Below the pieces are notes generated by a model. That model saw only the letters and a program-made list of their open reading frames with translations, searched no databases and was not told the origin of the DNA. From the NCBI RefSeq assembly GCF_003233845.1, contig NZ_QKRB01000028.1:1-64000 (forward strand): DNA of 64,000 nt, given 5' to 3'. Below, piece after piece: positions 25,096-34,600 of the stretch (position 1 is its first letter; each line of letters begins with the position of its first letter). The position numbers and the translations under genes were made by a program. This DNA is from Paenibacillus sambharensis (GTDB lineage: Bacteria; Bacillota; Bacilli; Paenibacillales; Paenibacillaceae).

Positions 25096-25332
25096 TTGAA
25101 GCTTAAGGTGGGGTTATTGGTAGCCTGGGTTATTCCTCAGGTTTTTTTATTTTTCTTAAACTTGTGGGTACTTGTGTATATTACAGGCCATGAAGAAGAA
25201 CTGAAAGCACTTGGTCTGGCGGGACAATGGATCCTGATTTGGCTGTTCTTAACAGCAAGCTGGATAATTGGAACCGTGCGAATTCTTCGATGGTATAAAC
25301 AAGGGAAGTTTCATGAGGACAGGCAAGAGTAA
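25096..25332 (+). CDS. Small membrane protein, 78 aa
   Basis: Two membrane segments are present (VGLLVAWVIPQVFLFFLNLWVLVYI and WILIWLFLTASWIIGTVRIL), then a short basic tail. The start is TTG 25096, one base after the preceding stop, with AAAAGGAGC inside the previous gene as RBS, so it is translationally coupled to the SF0329 gene. Function unknown. Confidence 0.6.
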   Translation: MKLKVGLLVAWVIPQVFLFFLNLWVLVYITGHEEELKALGLAGQWILIWLFLTASWIIGTVRILRWYKQGKFHEDRQE

Positions 25333-25374
25333 TGCGTTAAGAAGTTAAGGTAAACAATTTACACGAGGTGAAGT

Positions 25375-25923
25375 ATGCAATCATCTAATAGACTCAATAG
25401 TTCTGTTATAGATACCCTTTACAAACTGGACCAAGAATTGTCTGAGATGACCGGAGACTCACTCTATGACTATCTGGAGATATATATTAGGAGAGAGCCT
25501 GGATTTGCGTACGATTGCACCCCAGATGATGCTGTTGTATTTGCACATACAGGAGGAGATGGGGATCATTTTGCATTTTCTACCGGGGAAGGTTCTATTA
25601 CCAATTTAGATGAAGCTCCAATTTTGTTCATTCAACCAATGATGTTTGACCAAGAAGTAAAGTTGGTAGCAAGAAATCTCCAAGAATTCCTTTCAGCATA
25701 TTTATCTCTTGGTGAGATTTATATATTGGAACGATTTGACCGGTATTCGACAAGGGAAGACATGCAAAAAGACATAGAAGAGCATTTTCTATCAAGCATT
25801 CAAGATAAGAAAGTGAAATTGGAGTTTATCACCAATGTTTTAAAAGAACGACTGGGAATTACTCCGATGAAGGATGTTTTTTCATATATGATGCAATTAC
25901 GAGGTGAACCAAGAATATGGTAG
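25375..25923 (+). CDS. SUKH-like (SMI1/KNR4-type) protein
   Basis: The 182-residue protein contains PDDAVVFAHTGGDGDHFAFST and LDEAPILFIQPMMFDQEVKLVARNLQEFLSAYL. This pattern, with GGDGDHFAF and a following hydrophobic strand, resembles SUKH-superfamily proteins, several of which are toxin-immunity proteins; no toxin gene is adjacent. ATG 25375 follows ACGAGGTGAAGT. It overlaps the next GNAT by seven bases. Confidence 0.55.
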   Translation: MQSSNRLNSSVIDTLYKLDQELSEMTGDSLYDYLEIYIRREPGFAYDCTPDDAVVFAHTGGDGDHFAFSTGEGSITNLDEAPILFIQPMMFDQEVKLVARNLQEFLSAYLSLGEIYILERFDRYSTREDMQKDIEEHFLSSIQDKKVKLEFITNVLKERLGITPMKDVFSYMMQLRGEPRIW

Positions 25924-26426
25924 AGCTGGTTAAGGTATCAGAGGACCAGAAATCGGTATTACGGCAGCTTATAGAATTATATGAATACGATTTCAGTGAG
26001 TTTAATGATGCGGACATCAATCAGTATGGCTATTATGGCTATAAGTACTTTGATCACTACTGGACAGAGGACAAGAGGCAAGCGTATTTCATTAAGGTTA
26101 ATGGTCAATACGCCGGATTTACTATGGTTAACGACCACTGCAGCATTATCCAGGAAGAAGATGCAAGAGCCATTACTGAATTTTTCATTATGCGTAAGTA
26201 TCGCCGGAGAGGAATAGGACAAGCTGCCGCGGCGTTAGTTTTTGACACTCACAAGGGCTGGTGGGAGGTTCTGCAGCACGGTAATAACGAGGTATCCAAA
26301 CAGTTTTGGGAACAAACAGTCCAGAGCTACACCGGTGGCGATTATCGAATTGAAAATGTGACAACAGAATACTGGGAAGGACAGGGGATTGTATTCCGTG
26401 CAAGAGACCCGTTGTTAGGAAACTAG
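25917..26426 (+). CDS. GNAT acetyltransferase (COG5628-like)
   Basis: The 169-residue GNAT has the same layout as the one at 10795. The N-terminal LIELYEYDFSEFNDADINQYG is followed by AGFTMVNDH and motif A at ITEFFIMRKYRRRGIGQAAA, with C-terminal QFWEQTVQSYTGGDY. ATG 25917 lies within the 3' end of the preceding SUKH-like gene, so the two are coupled. Confidence 0.85.
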   Translation: MVELVKVSEDQKSVLRQLIELYEYDFSEFNDADINQYGYYGYKYFDHYWTEDKRQAYFIKVNGQYAGFTMVNDHCSIIQEEDARAITEFFIMRKYRRRGIGQAAAALVFDTHKGWWEVLQHGNNEVSKQFWEQTVQSYTGGDYRIENVTTEYWEGQGIVFRARDPLLGN

Positions 26427-26442
26427 AAGGGGAGCAGTAGCA

Positions 26443-26658
26443 TTGAGAAAAGAAATAACACTAATGATGCTGTTGATTGCAGCCATGCTGTCCGGATACT
26501 GTTCAGATCAGCCGGCAGCGTTTTACACAGGAGTTGGAGAAAGTCCCAAGTGAACAGGTAACCCATACGGCCCGTACAAACTGGCAGTGCGGCACCGTGA
26601 ATATTTTAACGAATGTCACACACTCTATTCGCCTCGAAAAGGCCGATTCTATTCTGTA
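26443..26658 (+). pseudogene. Lipoprotein gene remnant
   Basis: TTG 26443 after GGGGAGCAG starts a lipoprotein-like signal (LMMLLIAAMLSGYC) but stops after about 36 codons at 26556. A second frame from about 26518 continues with protein-like sequence (QRFTQELEKVPSEQVTHTARTNW) to TAA 26656. This looks like one small lipoprotein damaged by a frameshift near 26516 and possibly truncated at the 3' end. Confidence 0.45.
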
Positions 26659-26881
26659 ACGAAACTAGGCGTCGCTAATGCACTAATAATTCAAGTAATT
26701 TGGCGAAAATCGTCTATTAAGACTGCTCAGATTCCTTACAATTGAGAAGGCATTAAAAACGAAGGTTTAGCGTGTGTGAGTTTCATTAGCCGTGTTGAGC
26801 TAAACACAAATTCGCGCAAAAATGCATTTTAGAAATATTTTATTTTTGGTTTCGAGGGAGTTTAGAGTCGTCCTTTAGACT
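26659..26881. other. Intergenic stretch without recognised genes
   Basis: No ORF with an RBS is visible on either strand. The sequence is AT-rich toward its right end (ATTTTAGAAATATTTTATTTTTGG region) and probably carries the promoter of the operon starting at 26940; no confident -35/-10 pair was found. Confidence 0.4.
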
Positions 26882-26922
26882 AAGGTTGTAAGCACGAGAG
26901 AGAGACAAAACCATACAACCTT
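26882..26922 (+). promoter_or_regulatory. 9-bp inverted repeat in the leader of the 26940 operon
   Basis: AAGGTTGTA (26882-26890) and TACAACCTT (26914-26922) are perfect complements, 23 bases apart, ending two bases before the AAAGGAG ribosome-binding site. They may form a leader hairpin or a two-half-site operator, possibly for the response regulator of the same operon. Confidence 0.55.
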
Positions 26923-26939
26923 AAAGGAGTGAGTTCGAA

Positions 26940-27911
26940 ATGAAAAAGAAAACCAAAGTATTGATGATTGGCGCGGCGGTGGCTGCAGTGAGTATGTTTA
27001 CGGTGACGGCGTTTGCTTCCACAACGAACACAGAGGGCTACAAGGCGTTCAAAGAAGTGCTGAAGGCGAATCAGATGTCGGAGCAAGTGCTCGAGAGTGC
27101 CACCTTGAATGGAAGCTTCACAGTTAAGGTGGATGGTGATACGGTGCTTGAGGCTGATGGCACAGCGAAGGTGAAGGAGGCGGGAGATCAGCAAGGCGTA
27201 AGCAGTGATTTCGACTTTAACCTCATGGGTATCGAGCGCAGCGGCAGCGTGTACAGCAGCGGCGACGACAAGCTTTATCTTGTAGATCAAACGCATGGTC
27301 TGCACTATCAGGTGGTCAACCTGGATGATGAGCACGCTGGCAGGTACCATGAACAGCCAGAAGACGGAGACGCCGAGCATCGCCCGATGAACAAAGCGGA
27401 AGAGGCGCTGCTCGATTATCTAGTCGGTGATCTGAAGGATGACTTCAGTGTAGTCAACCATGCGGATGGCTCTAAGACGATTACGTTTGACGTGAGCAAG
27501 GAGGAGGTTCCGCTTACGGTGCGTTTGCTGATGGACGTCGCGTCGGCTGCCGGTAAGGGTGAACACCAACATCCGACTGCTACTGAAGTGCCGGCAGAGC
27601 TGGAGCTTATGAAGGACATTCCTTTCTTCCAGGACTTCGAAGGACTTAACCTTGAAGAGCAGCTTCCGGAGCTGACGAAGGACACAGCAATTGAGCATGT
27701 GCGGCTGCAGTTGATGGTAGATGCAGATAATAGGATGCAGGGCGTGAAGGGCGAGCTTGAGGTTAGCGGTAAGGACGAAGAGGGTGTCACTCACCGCGTG
27801 AAGCTGGTAGGTGCGGGCGGCATCAGCGGCATCAACAAGACGACGCCTGACGCGTATGACGCTGCTGGTAAAACCGCAGAGATCATTGACGCGGAAGCGT
27901 TCCAAGATTAA
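26940..27911 (+). CDS. Secreted protein of unknown family, first gene of an ABC/two-component operon
   Basis: The 323-residue protein has a Sec signal peptide (KKKTKVLMIGAAVAAVSMFTVTAFA). Its mature part is highly polar and beta-rich: SFTVKVDGDTVLEADGTAKV, DKLYLVDQTHGLHYQVVNL, then a His/Glu-rich stretch (DEHAGRYHEQPEDGDAEHRP). The overall plan (measure-and-bind beta sheet, repeated V-x-G-D patterns) recalls LolA/DUF6612-like periplasmic-type proteins, but I cannot assign a family. ATG 26940 follows AAAGGAGTGAG. It is followed by ABC ATPase, permease, kinase and regulator genes, so it is likely part of an envelope-stress or antimicrobial-peptide response. GC-rich compared with the genes to its left. 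Confidence 0.7.
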   Translation: MKKKTKVLMIGAAVAAVSMFTVTAFASTTNTEGYKAFKEVLKANQMSEQVLESATLNGSFTVKVDGDTVLEADGTAKVKEAGDQQGVSSDFDFNLMGIERSGSVYSSGDDKLYLVDQTHGLHYQVVNLDDEHAGRYHEQPEDGDAEHRPMNKAEEALLDYLVGDLKDDFSVVNHADGSKTITFDVSKEEVPLTVRLLMDVASAAGKGEHQHPTATEVPAELELMKDIPFFQDFEGLNLEEQLPELTKDTAIEHVRLQLMVDADNRMQGVKGELEVSGKDEEGVTHRVKLVGAGGISGINKTTPDAYDAAGKTAEIIDAEAFQD

Positions 27912-27944
27912 AGCTGACAGCATGATTCGGGGAGGGCCTTGCTT

Positions 27945-28667
27945 ATGTTAGAAGTTATTGATCTTACAAAGGTCTACCCCGGCGGCCGAGGCATCCAGGG
28001 GCTCAACCTCACCGTTCGTTCCGGTGAGGTTGCAGCCCTGCTGGGGCCAAACGGTGCCGGGAAGACGACAGCGCTGCAGGCGATGGCCGGCTGGATCACT
28101 GCGAGCCGCGGGGAAGCACGTTGGAATGGTGTCTCTATTGCCGATCGGCCTGAGCTGACGAGGCCGCATATGGGCATGATGATCGGAGAGCCGTCCCCGT
28201 ACCCCTATCTTAAGGGTTGTGATTATCTGAGAGTCTACTCTAAGCTTTATCCGGGAATTGACGAAGCGCGGATCCAGCAGACGCTGGAGCTCGTGGGAAT
28301 GTCTAAGCACCAACAGCTCAAAATCCGAAAATACTCCACAGGCATGAAGCAGCGGATCGAGCTTGGCAGGGCGCTGCTTCACCAGCCTAAGCTCCTGCTG
28401 CTTGATGAGCCGTTCTCAGGTATGGATATAGAGGGACGGCGGGAAATGACAGCGATGCTGCGCAGCCTTGTGGCTGAGACGGGCATGAGCATTATCATCT
28501 CTTCGCATCAGGTACACGAGATCGAGGATTGGATCACGCATGCCTATATTATTTATGAGGGAAAGCATGTCGATACCGCAAGCACTCCACAGATCCGGGA
28601 GTCGTTCGCAAGCGTTGAGGAATATTACTTGAACTGCACAGCCAAGGAAAGGGGCGGGGCGGCATGA
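27945..28667 (+). CDS. ABC transporter ATP-binding protein
   Basis: The 240-residue ATPase has Walker A LGPNGAGKTTALQ, signature YSTGMKQRIELGRALL, Walker B PKLLLLDEPFSGMD and the H-loop IIISSHQVHEIE. It is a CcmA/lantibiotic-immunity-type subunit that would energise the permease encoded by the next gene, overlapping by 4 bp (ATGA). ATG 27945 is eight bases after GGGGAGGG; an upstream TTG at 27939 is less likely. Confidence 0.92.
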   Translation: MLEVIDLTKVYPGGRGIQGLNLTVRSGEVAALLGPNGAGKTTALQAMAGWITASRGEARWNGVSIADRPELTRPHMGMMIGEPSPYPYLKGCDYLRVYSKLYPGIDEARIQQTLELVGMSKHQQLKIRKYSTGMKQRIELGRALLHQPKLLLLDEPFSGMDIEGRREMTAMLRSLVAETGMSIIISSHQVHEIEDWITHAYIIYEGKHVDTASTPQIRESFASVEEYYLNCTAKERGGAA

Positions 28668-29389
28668 TGGCGCCATTCATTTATCTCGCTGGAGAAGAGC
28701 TCCGCAAGCTGCTGCGCGGAGGCAAACTGAAGGTGCTGCTGCTGCTCTCGTTCCTCATCGGCGTTCTCTTCGTCTTCATTAGCGAACGCATCGGACTGAG
28801 CGGAAGCCTGCCGGTGACCGCACTGAAGCTGCTGCTTACGGTCATTCTGCCCTTGTTCATGGTGTCGATCGGCAGCGACCTCATGGTCAGCGAGTTCAAG
28901 GACGGCACAATCAAGAATGCGCTGAGGCTGCCGATTAGCAGGGAGACCCTCTTTACAGGAAAAATACTCGCGGGATGGACGGCCGGCGCCTTGATCGTTC
29001 TGAGTGTGTTCGTGCCAACGTTTGTAGGAAGCATAATTTTCCAGGGGATGCCTGCCTTTTCGGCGTTGGGTGTGATGCTGGCTGAGCTTGGCGGCGCGAT
29101 TCTCTTCTGCGGGCTGCTGGTTGTGCTGGCAAACAGCGTGTCGCTGTGGGTGGGCAGCGGCAGTATAGGGATGGTAGTCAGTATTGTGATCTGGCTGGCA
29201 ATGGGAATCACCGGGTTGTTCGAGCCGGAACTGGGCCGGCTTTTCGTAACCGATTTTGCGGATTGGATACAGCCGCTGCTGTATGCAGGCGATGTCGGCT
29301 CATCTATCACGACATTGCTATTTTTGACAGCTTACTATATTATGGGCACTATAATGGGCCTATTGGCCTTCCAAAGGAAAGAAAACTAA
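28664..29389 (+). CDS. ABC-2-type permease
   Basis: The 241-residue protein has six predicted helices. These include VLLLLSFLIGVLFVFISE, ALKLLLTVILPLFMVSIGSDL and WTAGALIVLSVFVPTFVGSII; the extra-membrane segment SEFKDGTIKNALRLPISR is typical of ABC-2 permeases of the lantibiotic-protection and Nod-type exporters. It overlaps the ATPase gene by 4 bp and precedes the kinase gene by 3 bp. The substrate is probably a peptide or lipid; not determined by sequence. Confidence 0.88.
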   Translation: MMAPFIYLAGEELRKLLRGGKLKVLLLLSFLIGVLFVFISERIGLSGSLPVTALKLLLTVILPLFMVSIGSDLMVSEFKDGTIKNALRLPISRETLFTGKILAGWTAGALIVLSVFVPTFVGSIIFQGMPAFSALGVMLAELGGAILFCGLLVVLANSVSLWVGSGSIGMVVSIVIWLAMGITGLFEPELGRLFVTDFADWIQPLLYAGDVGSSITTLLFLTAYYIMGTIMGLLAFQRKEN

Positions 29390-29392
29390 ACT

Positions 29393-30859
29393 ATGTCCAT
29401 TCGGCTCAAGCTTATTTTAACGTATGTAATCGGCATTCTGCTGACTGCCGTTATCGTCACGGTTACCGGGATCGGGATCATCACGGGGATCATCTCGTAT
29501 TTTGCAAGCAGCATCGTGAAGGAGCAAACACCGGAGAATGCCTTTCACCGGGGCATCGATCTGTTCGTGGACCTGCGTTATGCAGAGCGATATACGCCGG
29601 AGGAGCTGACGTCCCCCGCCTTTGCGGATAAGCTAGGGGATCAGTTAAAGCCGTTCGGGGGTTTCGTCGTTGTTCGGCAAGGGGAACGTTGGGAAAGCTA
29701 TGGTGACTTAAGAGAAGAAGAGGCATTCCTTGTGAAGCTGCAGCAGGATATTGCAACCTCTGGAGAGCATGCGGATGGGGTGTTCGTGGTCAGCAAGTGG
29801 GAGGGGCGCGATCTGCTCTCCGTGCGCTATGATTTTCCGGAAGTCCCAGAGTCCCTATCCTATTATCTGATTGCTGATGTGACGGAAACGGGGACCAAGG
29901 GCAACCGGTTCCAGACCTTCGTGATTCTAGGCATTGCGGTCCTACTCGGCATCATTCTGCTTCCGCTGATCTGGATTACGACGAAGGATATCGTGCGGCC
30001 GCTGCGGCAGCTCGAGCAGGGCTCGCGCCGTATCGCTGAGGGGGATCTCAACTTCAGTCTGCACTCGAAGGTGCGCAACGAGGTTGGCAGCGTGGTCCGC
30101 TCCTATGAGAAGATGCGCAGCGAGCTGCAGCGGGCAATTGGTGCTCAGCTGACATTGGAGGAGAGCCGCAAGCAGCTGATTTCGAATATTTCGCATGATC
30201 TGAAGACACCGCTAACCTCGATTAAGGGATACGTGGAGGGGATTCGGGAGGGCATCGCGAACGATCCGGAGAAGCTGAAGAAGTATATGGATGTGATTCA
30301 CTCGAAGACGCTCGATATGGACCGCATGATTGATGACCTGTTCCTGTTCTCCAAGCTGGATCTGAAGCAGGAGAGATTCCACTTCGAGACGGTGCCGCTT
30401 GAGGAGTTCTACCGGCAGACGATGCAAGAGCTGTGCATGGAGTATGAGAGTGCGGGCGTGCGTCTGACGGGTGAGTACGAGGCAGGGGATGATGCTGTCG
30501 CGGTCATGGATGCCCAGAAGATCAAGCGCGTCATTCTCAACATCGTCGGCAATTCGGTGAAGTTTATGGACAAAGAAGATCCTTATGTACATGTTCATTT
30601 CGGCAGGCAGACGGAAGAATGGGTTATCGCGGTGACTGATAATGGTCCCGGGATGGCTCCAGGTGAGCTGGACCGGATCTTTGAGCGGTTCTACCGTGGG
30701 GATATGAACCGGAATCAGAACGTGGCAGGCTCGGGGCTCGGACTTGCGATTGCGAAGCAGATTGTTGCGCATCATGGCGGCAGCATTTATGCAAGAAGCG
30801 AGCCGGGGCGCTTCATGACGGTGCTGTTTACCATTCCAATCACTCAGGATAGAACGTAA
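29393..30859 (+). CDS. Membrane histidine kinase
   Basis: The 488-residue kinase has TM1 (LILTYVIGILLTAVIVTVTG) and an extracellular sensor of about 130 residues (IDLFVDLRYAERYTPEEL region). TM2 is VILGIAVLLGIILLPLIWI, followed by a HAMP domain (VRPLRQLEQGSRRIAEGDL) and HisKA with phospho-acceptor H268 (NISHDLKTPLTSIKGY). The HATPase domain has an N-box (VILNIVGNSVKF), G1 (TDNGPGMAPG) and G2 (GSGLGLAIAKQIV). It is expected to phosphorylate the regulator encoded 14 bp downstream. It starts at ATG 29393, three bases after the permease stop. Confidence 0.93.
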   Translation: MSIRLKLILTYVIGILLTAVIVTVTGIGIITGIISYFASSIVKEQTPENAFHRGIDLFVDLRYAERYTPEELTSPAFADKLGDQLKPFGGFVVVRQGERWESYGDLREEEAFLVKLQQDIATSGEHADGVFVVSKWEGRDLLSVRYDFPEVPESLSYYLIADVTETGTKGNRFQTFVILGIAVLLGIILLPLIWITTKDIVRPLRQLEQGSRRIAEGDLNFSLHSKVRNEVGSVVRSYEKMRSELQRAIGAQLTLEESRKQLISNISHDLKTPLTSIKGYVEGIREGIANDPEKLKKYMDVIHSKTLDMDRMIDDLFLFSKLDLKQERFHFETVPLEEFYRQTMQELCMEYESAGVRLTGEYEAGDDAVAVMDAQKIKRVILNIVGNSVKFMDKEDPYVHVHFGRQTEEWVIAVTDNGPGMAPGELDRIFERFYRGDMNRNQNVAGSGLGLAIAKQIVAHHGGSIYARSEPGRFMTVLFTIPITQDRT

Positions 30860-30873
30860 CGGGAGCGTGTGAG

Positions 30874-31590
30874 ATGTCGAAACGGAAAGTGTTAATCGTC
30901 GAGGATGATCAGGCGATCGCCGAGCTGGAGCGGGACTACCTCGAGGTTCATGGCTATGAGGTTACCCTTCGATCAGACGGCAAAGAAGCGCTCGGGGAAG
31001 CGCTGGAGAAGGAATATGACCTTATCATTCTGGACGTCATGCTGCCGGGCATGGACGGCTTCGACATCTTGCGGCGGATCCGGGAGACGAAGTATATTCC
31101 TGTATTGATGGTATCAGCACGCAAGGAGGATATCGACAAGATCAGGGGACTTGGCCTCGGTGCGGATGATTATGTGACAAAGCCGTTCAGCCCGTCGGAG
31201 CTTGTCGCGCGGGTTCGGGCACATCTTGAACGGTATGACCGGTTGACCGGTGCCGCAGCGGGCGCCGGCTCTTCGCCTGTCCGAAAATCACGTGAACTGA
31301 ATATTCACGGGCTGGTGATCCAGGTAGACGCCAGGCGGGTAACACTGCATGGGAAAGAGCTTTCACTGACGGCCAAAGAGTTTGACCTGCTGCTCTTCCT
31401 CGCGGAAAATCCCGACCGTGTATATTCCAAGGATGCGCTGCTGGATAAGGTGTGGGGGATCGAGCATTTCGGAGATTCTGCAACGGTCACCGTCCATGTG
31501 GGGAAGATTCGTGATAAGATTCAGAAGGACCCGTCGAAGCACCAGTTCATCGAGACAGTATGGGGTGCGGGGTACCGGTTTAAAATTTGA
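30874..31590 (+). CDS. OmpR-family response regulator
   Basis: The 238-residue regulator has a receiver domain with phospho-acceptor D54 (IILDVMLPGMDGF), acidic pair VEDD near the N-terminus, and K in VTKPFSPSELVAR. The C-terminal winged helix includes LSLTAKEFDLLLFLAENPDRVYS and GAGYRFKI. It likely autoregulates the operon through the inverted repeat at 26882-26922 (inference). ATG 30874 follows CGGGAGCGTG. A terminator hairpin lies at 31611. Confidence 0.93.
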   Translation: MSKRKVLIVEDDQAIAELERDYLEVHGYEVTLRSDGKEALGEALEKEYDLIILDVMLPGMDGFDILRRIRETKYIPVLMVSARKEDIDKIRGLGLGADDYVTKPFSPSELVARVRAHLERYDRLTGAAAGAGSSPVRKSRELNIHGLVIQVDARRVTLHGKELSLTAKEFDLLLFLAENPDRVYSKDALLDKVWGIEHFGDSATVTVHVGKIRDKIQKDPSKHQFIETVWGAGYRFKI

Positions 31591-31610
31591 ATGTACCGAA
31601 TATATAAAAT

Positions 31611-31648
31611 TAGCCCTTTCTGCTTCCTGTCTGGAAGCGAAAGGGCTA
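31611..31648. terminator. Bidirectional terminator between convergent genes
   Basis: AGCCCTTTC-t-GCTTCC-tgtct-GGAAGC-GAAAGGGCT gives a 15-bp stem with one bulge. It lies between the response regulator (+) and the SLH protein (-). T-rich sequence follows on the minus strand. Confidence 0.7.
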
Positions 31649-31658
31649 TAGGAGTACA

Positions 31659-34600
31659 TTAATTGGCAGTCACATTTACGTAATCAAAGTCGGGCAGCAA
31701 CGCTCCCGCTGAATCGGCGAGCTGAAACTTATTATTACCGTATAGCTTTGTATACTTAATCTGTACAGCTTGTCCTTCTTGAATTCCCTGAAGAACTGCA
31801 TCCTTAACATGGAGAGTGTACTTGTCATTTAAGTCAATGCGTAAGGTGTTAAGGTTAGAAGTAACTTTTTGAACAACATATCCTCTTAAATGGTATTCAG
31901 CATCTCCAACTTTGATTGTAAGACCAGCTGCAAGGCCAACATATGTGTGAAATTCATACCCCTCAGCAAACGTCAGGATAATATCACCATTATCAAGTTT
32001 GGCAGAAGGAATTCCTGGTTCGGCAATTTGTCGTGCTTCGTTAACAAAAGTCAATTCAGCCGGATACGGATCCATAGCCCAGTTCACCATGTCGCTAGTG
32101 TTGAGTTTAATACCGATTGACCCATAAGGAAGAGGGGTTTCGAACGTTATTGTATACAATACTCCGTCAATTCCATAAGAGTCATAATAGGAAGATTCAG
32201 TTATGTCCAACCCGTCAACGGATACGGATATAGTAGGGTCGTTGACACCTGTTGGCGTAAGCCCAGGATACCATCCATAATTGACTTCAGCCGTAACCGT
32301 TTTTCTGTCGGAGCTAACCGTGACAGATGTAATTTGTTCTTCAATGAAGTGGACGGGCTCGGCTGCAAACGCAGGGGCACTGTTCTTCACGTGACCTGTA
32401 TCCTGCAATGCTGTACCAGTATAACTAAGGCTTAGGTTGTCTTTCTCTTCTTCCGAGATACCACTAACACTAAGAATGACATAGTTCGAAGGGAAGAACC
32501 AATCATCTCCCTCGGAATGAATAGTAACCTTGTTGATCTGACCGACGTTTAAACTGTAGTCACTAACAGAAGGAACACTTGTCAGATCGAGTGATTCGCT
32601 TGAATAGTACAAATAAATAGAATCCAACGCTTTATTAATTACTGCTTTTTCGAAATATGGGGTGAAGGTATCATAAGCACCTGTGACTTCTTTATTTATC
32701 GCTATGCTTGTTACACTGCTTGACGTATAATTCTTGGATGCATCACGAACGACGAAATCAATTCGAGATTTCATATCCAGTAATGGTACTCCTGTATTAA
32801 ATTCATGTACTTTGTTAGTTTCAGATGCATCAACTGTAAAATAAGGCCAGTCACTAACCCTGAAAGCATCTCCATCCTTGCCGGTATGTCCACGCAATAC
32901 GGAATCGACACTAGATTCAAAATGACTGCTAACTGCGTTTACCACCATATACAGTTCCGCAGGTTCATTGAGCATATACCGGATCCATATATCGCCGTTC
33001 TTTACATAAGCTTGTGGGTAGTCTGGTGAGAAATATGGATCAATGAAGTCTGTCATTTCTACGCTGCTTGTACTCAGTGCTCGAACAGTAAGATCGAATG
33101 TTATTTCGCCTGTCAGGCTGCCGGACAAGACTGCTTTAAGCGTAACAAACTGATCATTCCAATTGATTCTGTTTACAGTACCTGTTTCGGTAACAATCGA
33201 AGGAGCGCTGGTTTGCCAGGTGATAGTTACACCCTCATATTCAGCAAGTGTCGTCATTAGGTTTAGGTTAGAGAAAACGTTCGTACGGTCTTTATTTGCT
33301 CCCAAGTAACCTTGCTTAATCGCTGCAAATACATTATCCACCGTTAATGCTGGAGGGGTAGGGGTTGATCCGCCACTTGCAGGAGGGGTGTCAGGCTGAC
33401 TGCTTGGCGGGTTAGCAGGTGTGCTTCCGGTTGAATTACCAGGAGCATTGATAACAGGAATGACGGGTGTGCCACCTGAAGGTGCACTGCTTGCGGGTTC
33501 ACTGCTATTGACCGCTGGGATAGTTCCGTTTGATGGCTGAGCGGGCCTGTTATTGACAGTAACAGTTGCACCTTGAGCTGCTGTTATCTTCACTAACTCT
33601 GGATTCCCATTAAGGTTGATAGAAGTGTTCGCGATGAATTCTTTAATTGTGCCGTTCACAGTAATATCTGCTCGACTGGAATGGTTGACTACTATGTTAA
33701 AGTTTCCGTCGAATACTATCTTCTGATTTGCAGAAACATCCGCAGATATTTCAACGTTCTCAATTCCACTGCTGGTGAGGTCCTTGGTAACTAATCGAGC
33801 ACCACTCTCAAGCTTTACTGCCGCAACAGAAGTGTCTCCTGTAATTAGAACACGGATCTTTCCATCATATTTGTTCACGACGAGCGCTTCACGAACTTCA
33901 ACATTATTAAGGATTACCGAATGTTCGCCGCCTCCATATACATACACAGAGCCTGAAATCTCAACATCATCAAGGGTAATCTCACCGCTTCCAACGCCTT
34001 GTGCTACATAAAGATTGCCGTCAATCTTCATATTCTTCAACAATACATCTGGTGTGTTAACCACGAGATTACCAGTAATATGCTGTGAATAGTTTCCTGG
34101 TTTAGAGATTAGTTCTTGAATAAGTTTACTAATTATCGTTACAGCCTCAGCCCTAGTCAGCTCAGCGCGTGGCCTGAATGTACCATCGGGGAATCCCGAA
34201 AGCGCGCCGCTGGAAACAAGAGACGATACAGAGGCTTTTGCCCACTCAGCGATTTCGATCTGATCTGTAAAAGCATTAGTTCGAGCATTGTTGTGCTCCA
34301 GGTGCAAGGTGTTAGTAAGCATGACTGCTGCTTCTTGACGAGTAATGTGTTGAGTCGGAAGTGCCTTGCCGCCTGTCCCCTTTAAAATACCTGCTGCATT
34401 CAGTTTCAAGATGGATGGGGCATACCACTTGGCTGTCTCCAAGTCGGAGAAAGAATTGGTTGCAGTTTCTTCATACTTCATGATGTTATCAAGCATGACT
34501 GCGAACTCAGCTCTAGTTAACGCGTCGTTCGGTCTAAACTTGCCGTCGTGTCCGTTTACTACGCCATACTGCTGCCACTGCTCAATGGCAGAACCTGCCC

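Noticed and set aside
12650-26700. Chromosomal integron or gene-cassette array
   Set aside because: The gene style fits, but no integrase and no repeated attC-like palindromes were seen in the spacers that I read by eye; spacers are short and dissimilar.
28681-29310. 209-residue minus-strand ORF opposite the ABC permease
   Set aside because: Its composition mirrors the hydrophobic permease on the other strand; no RBS, and the permease is clearly real.
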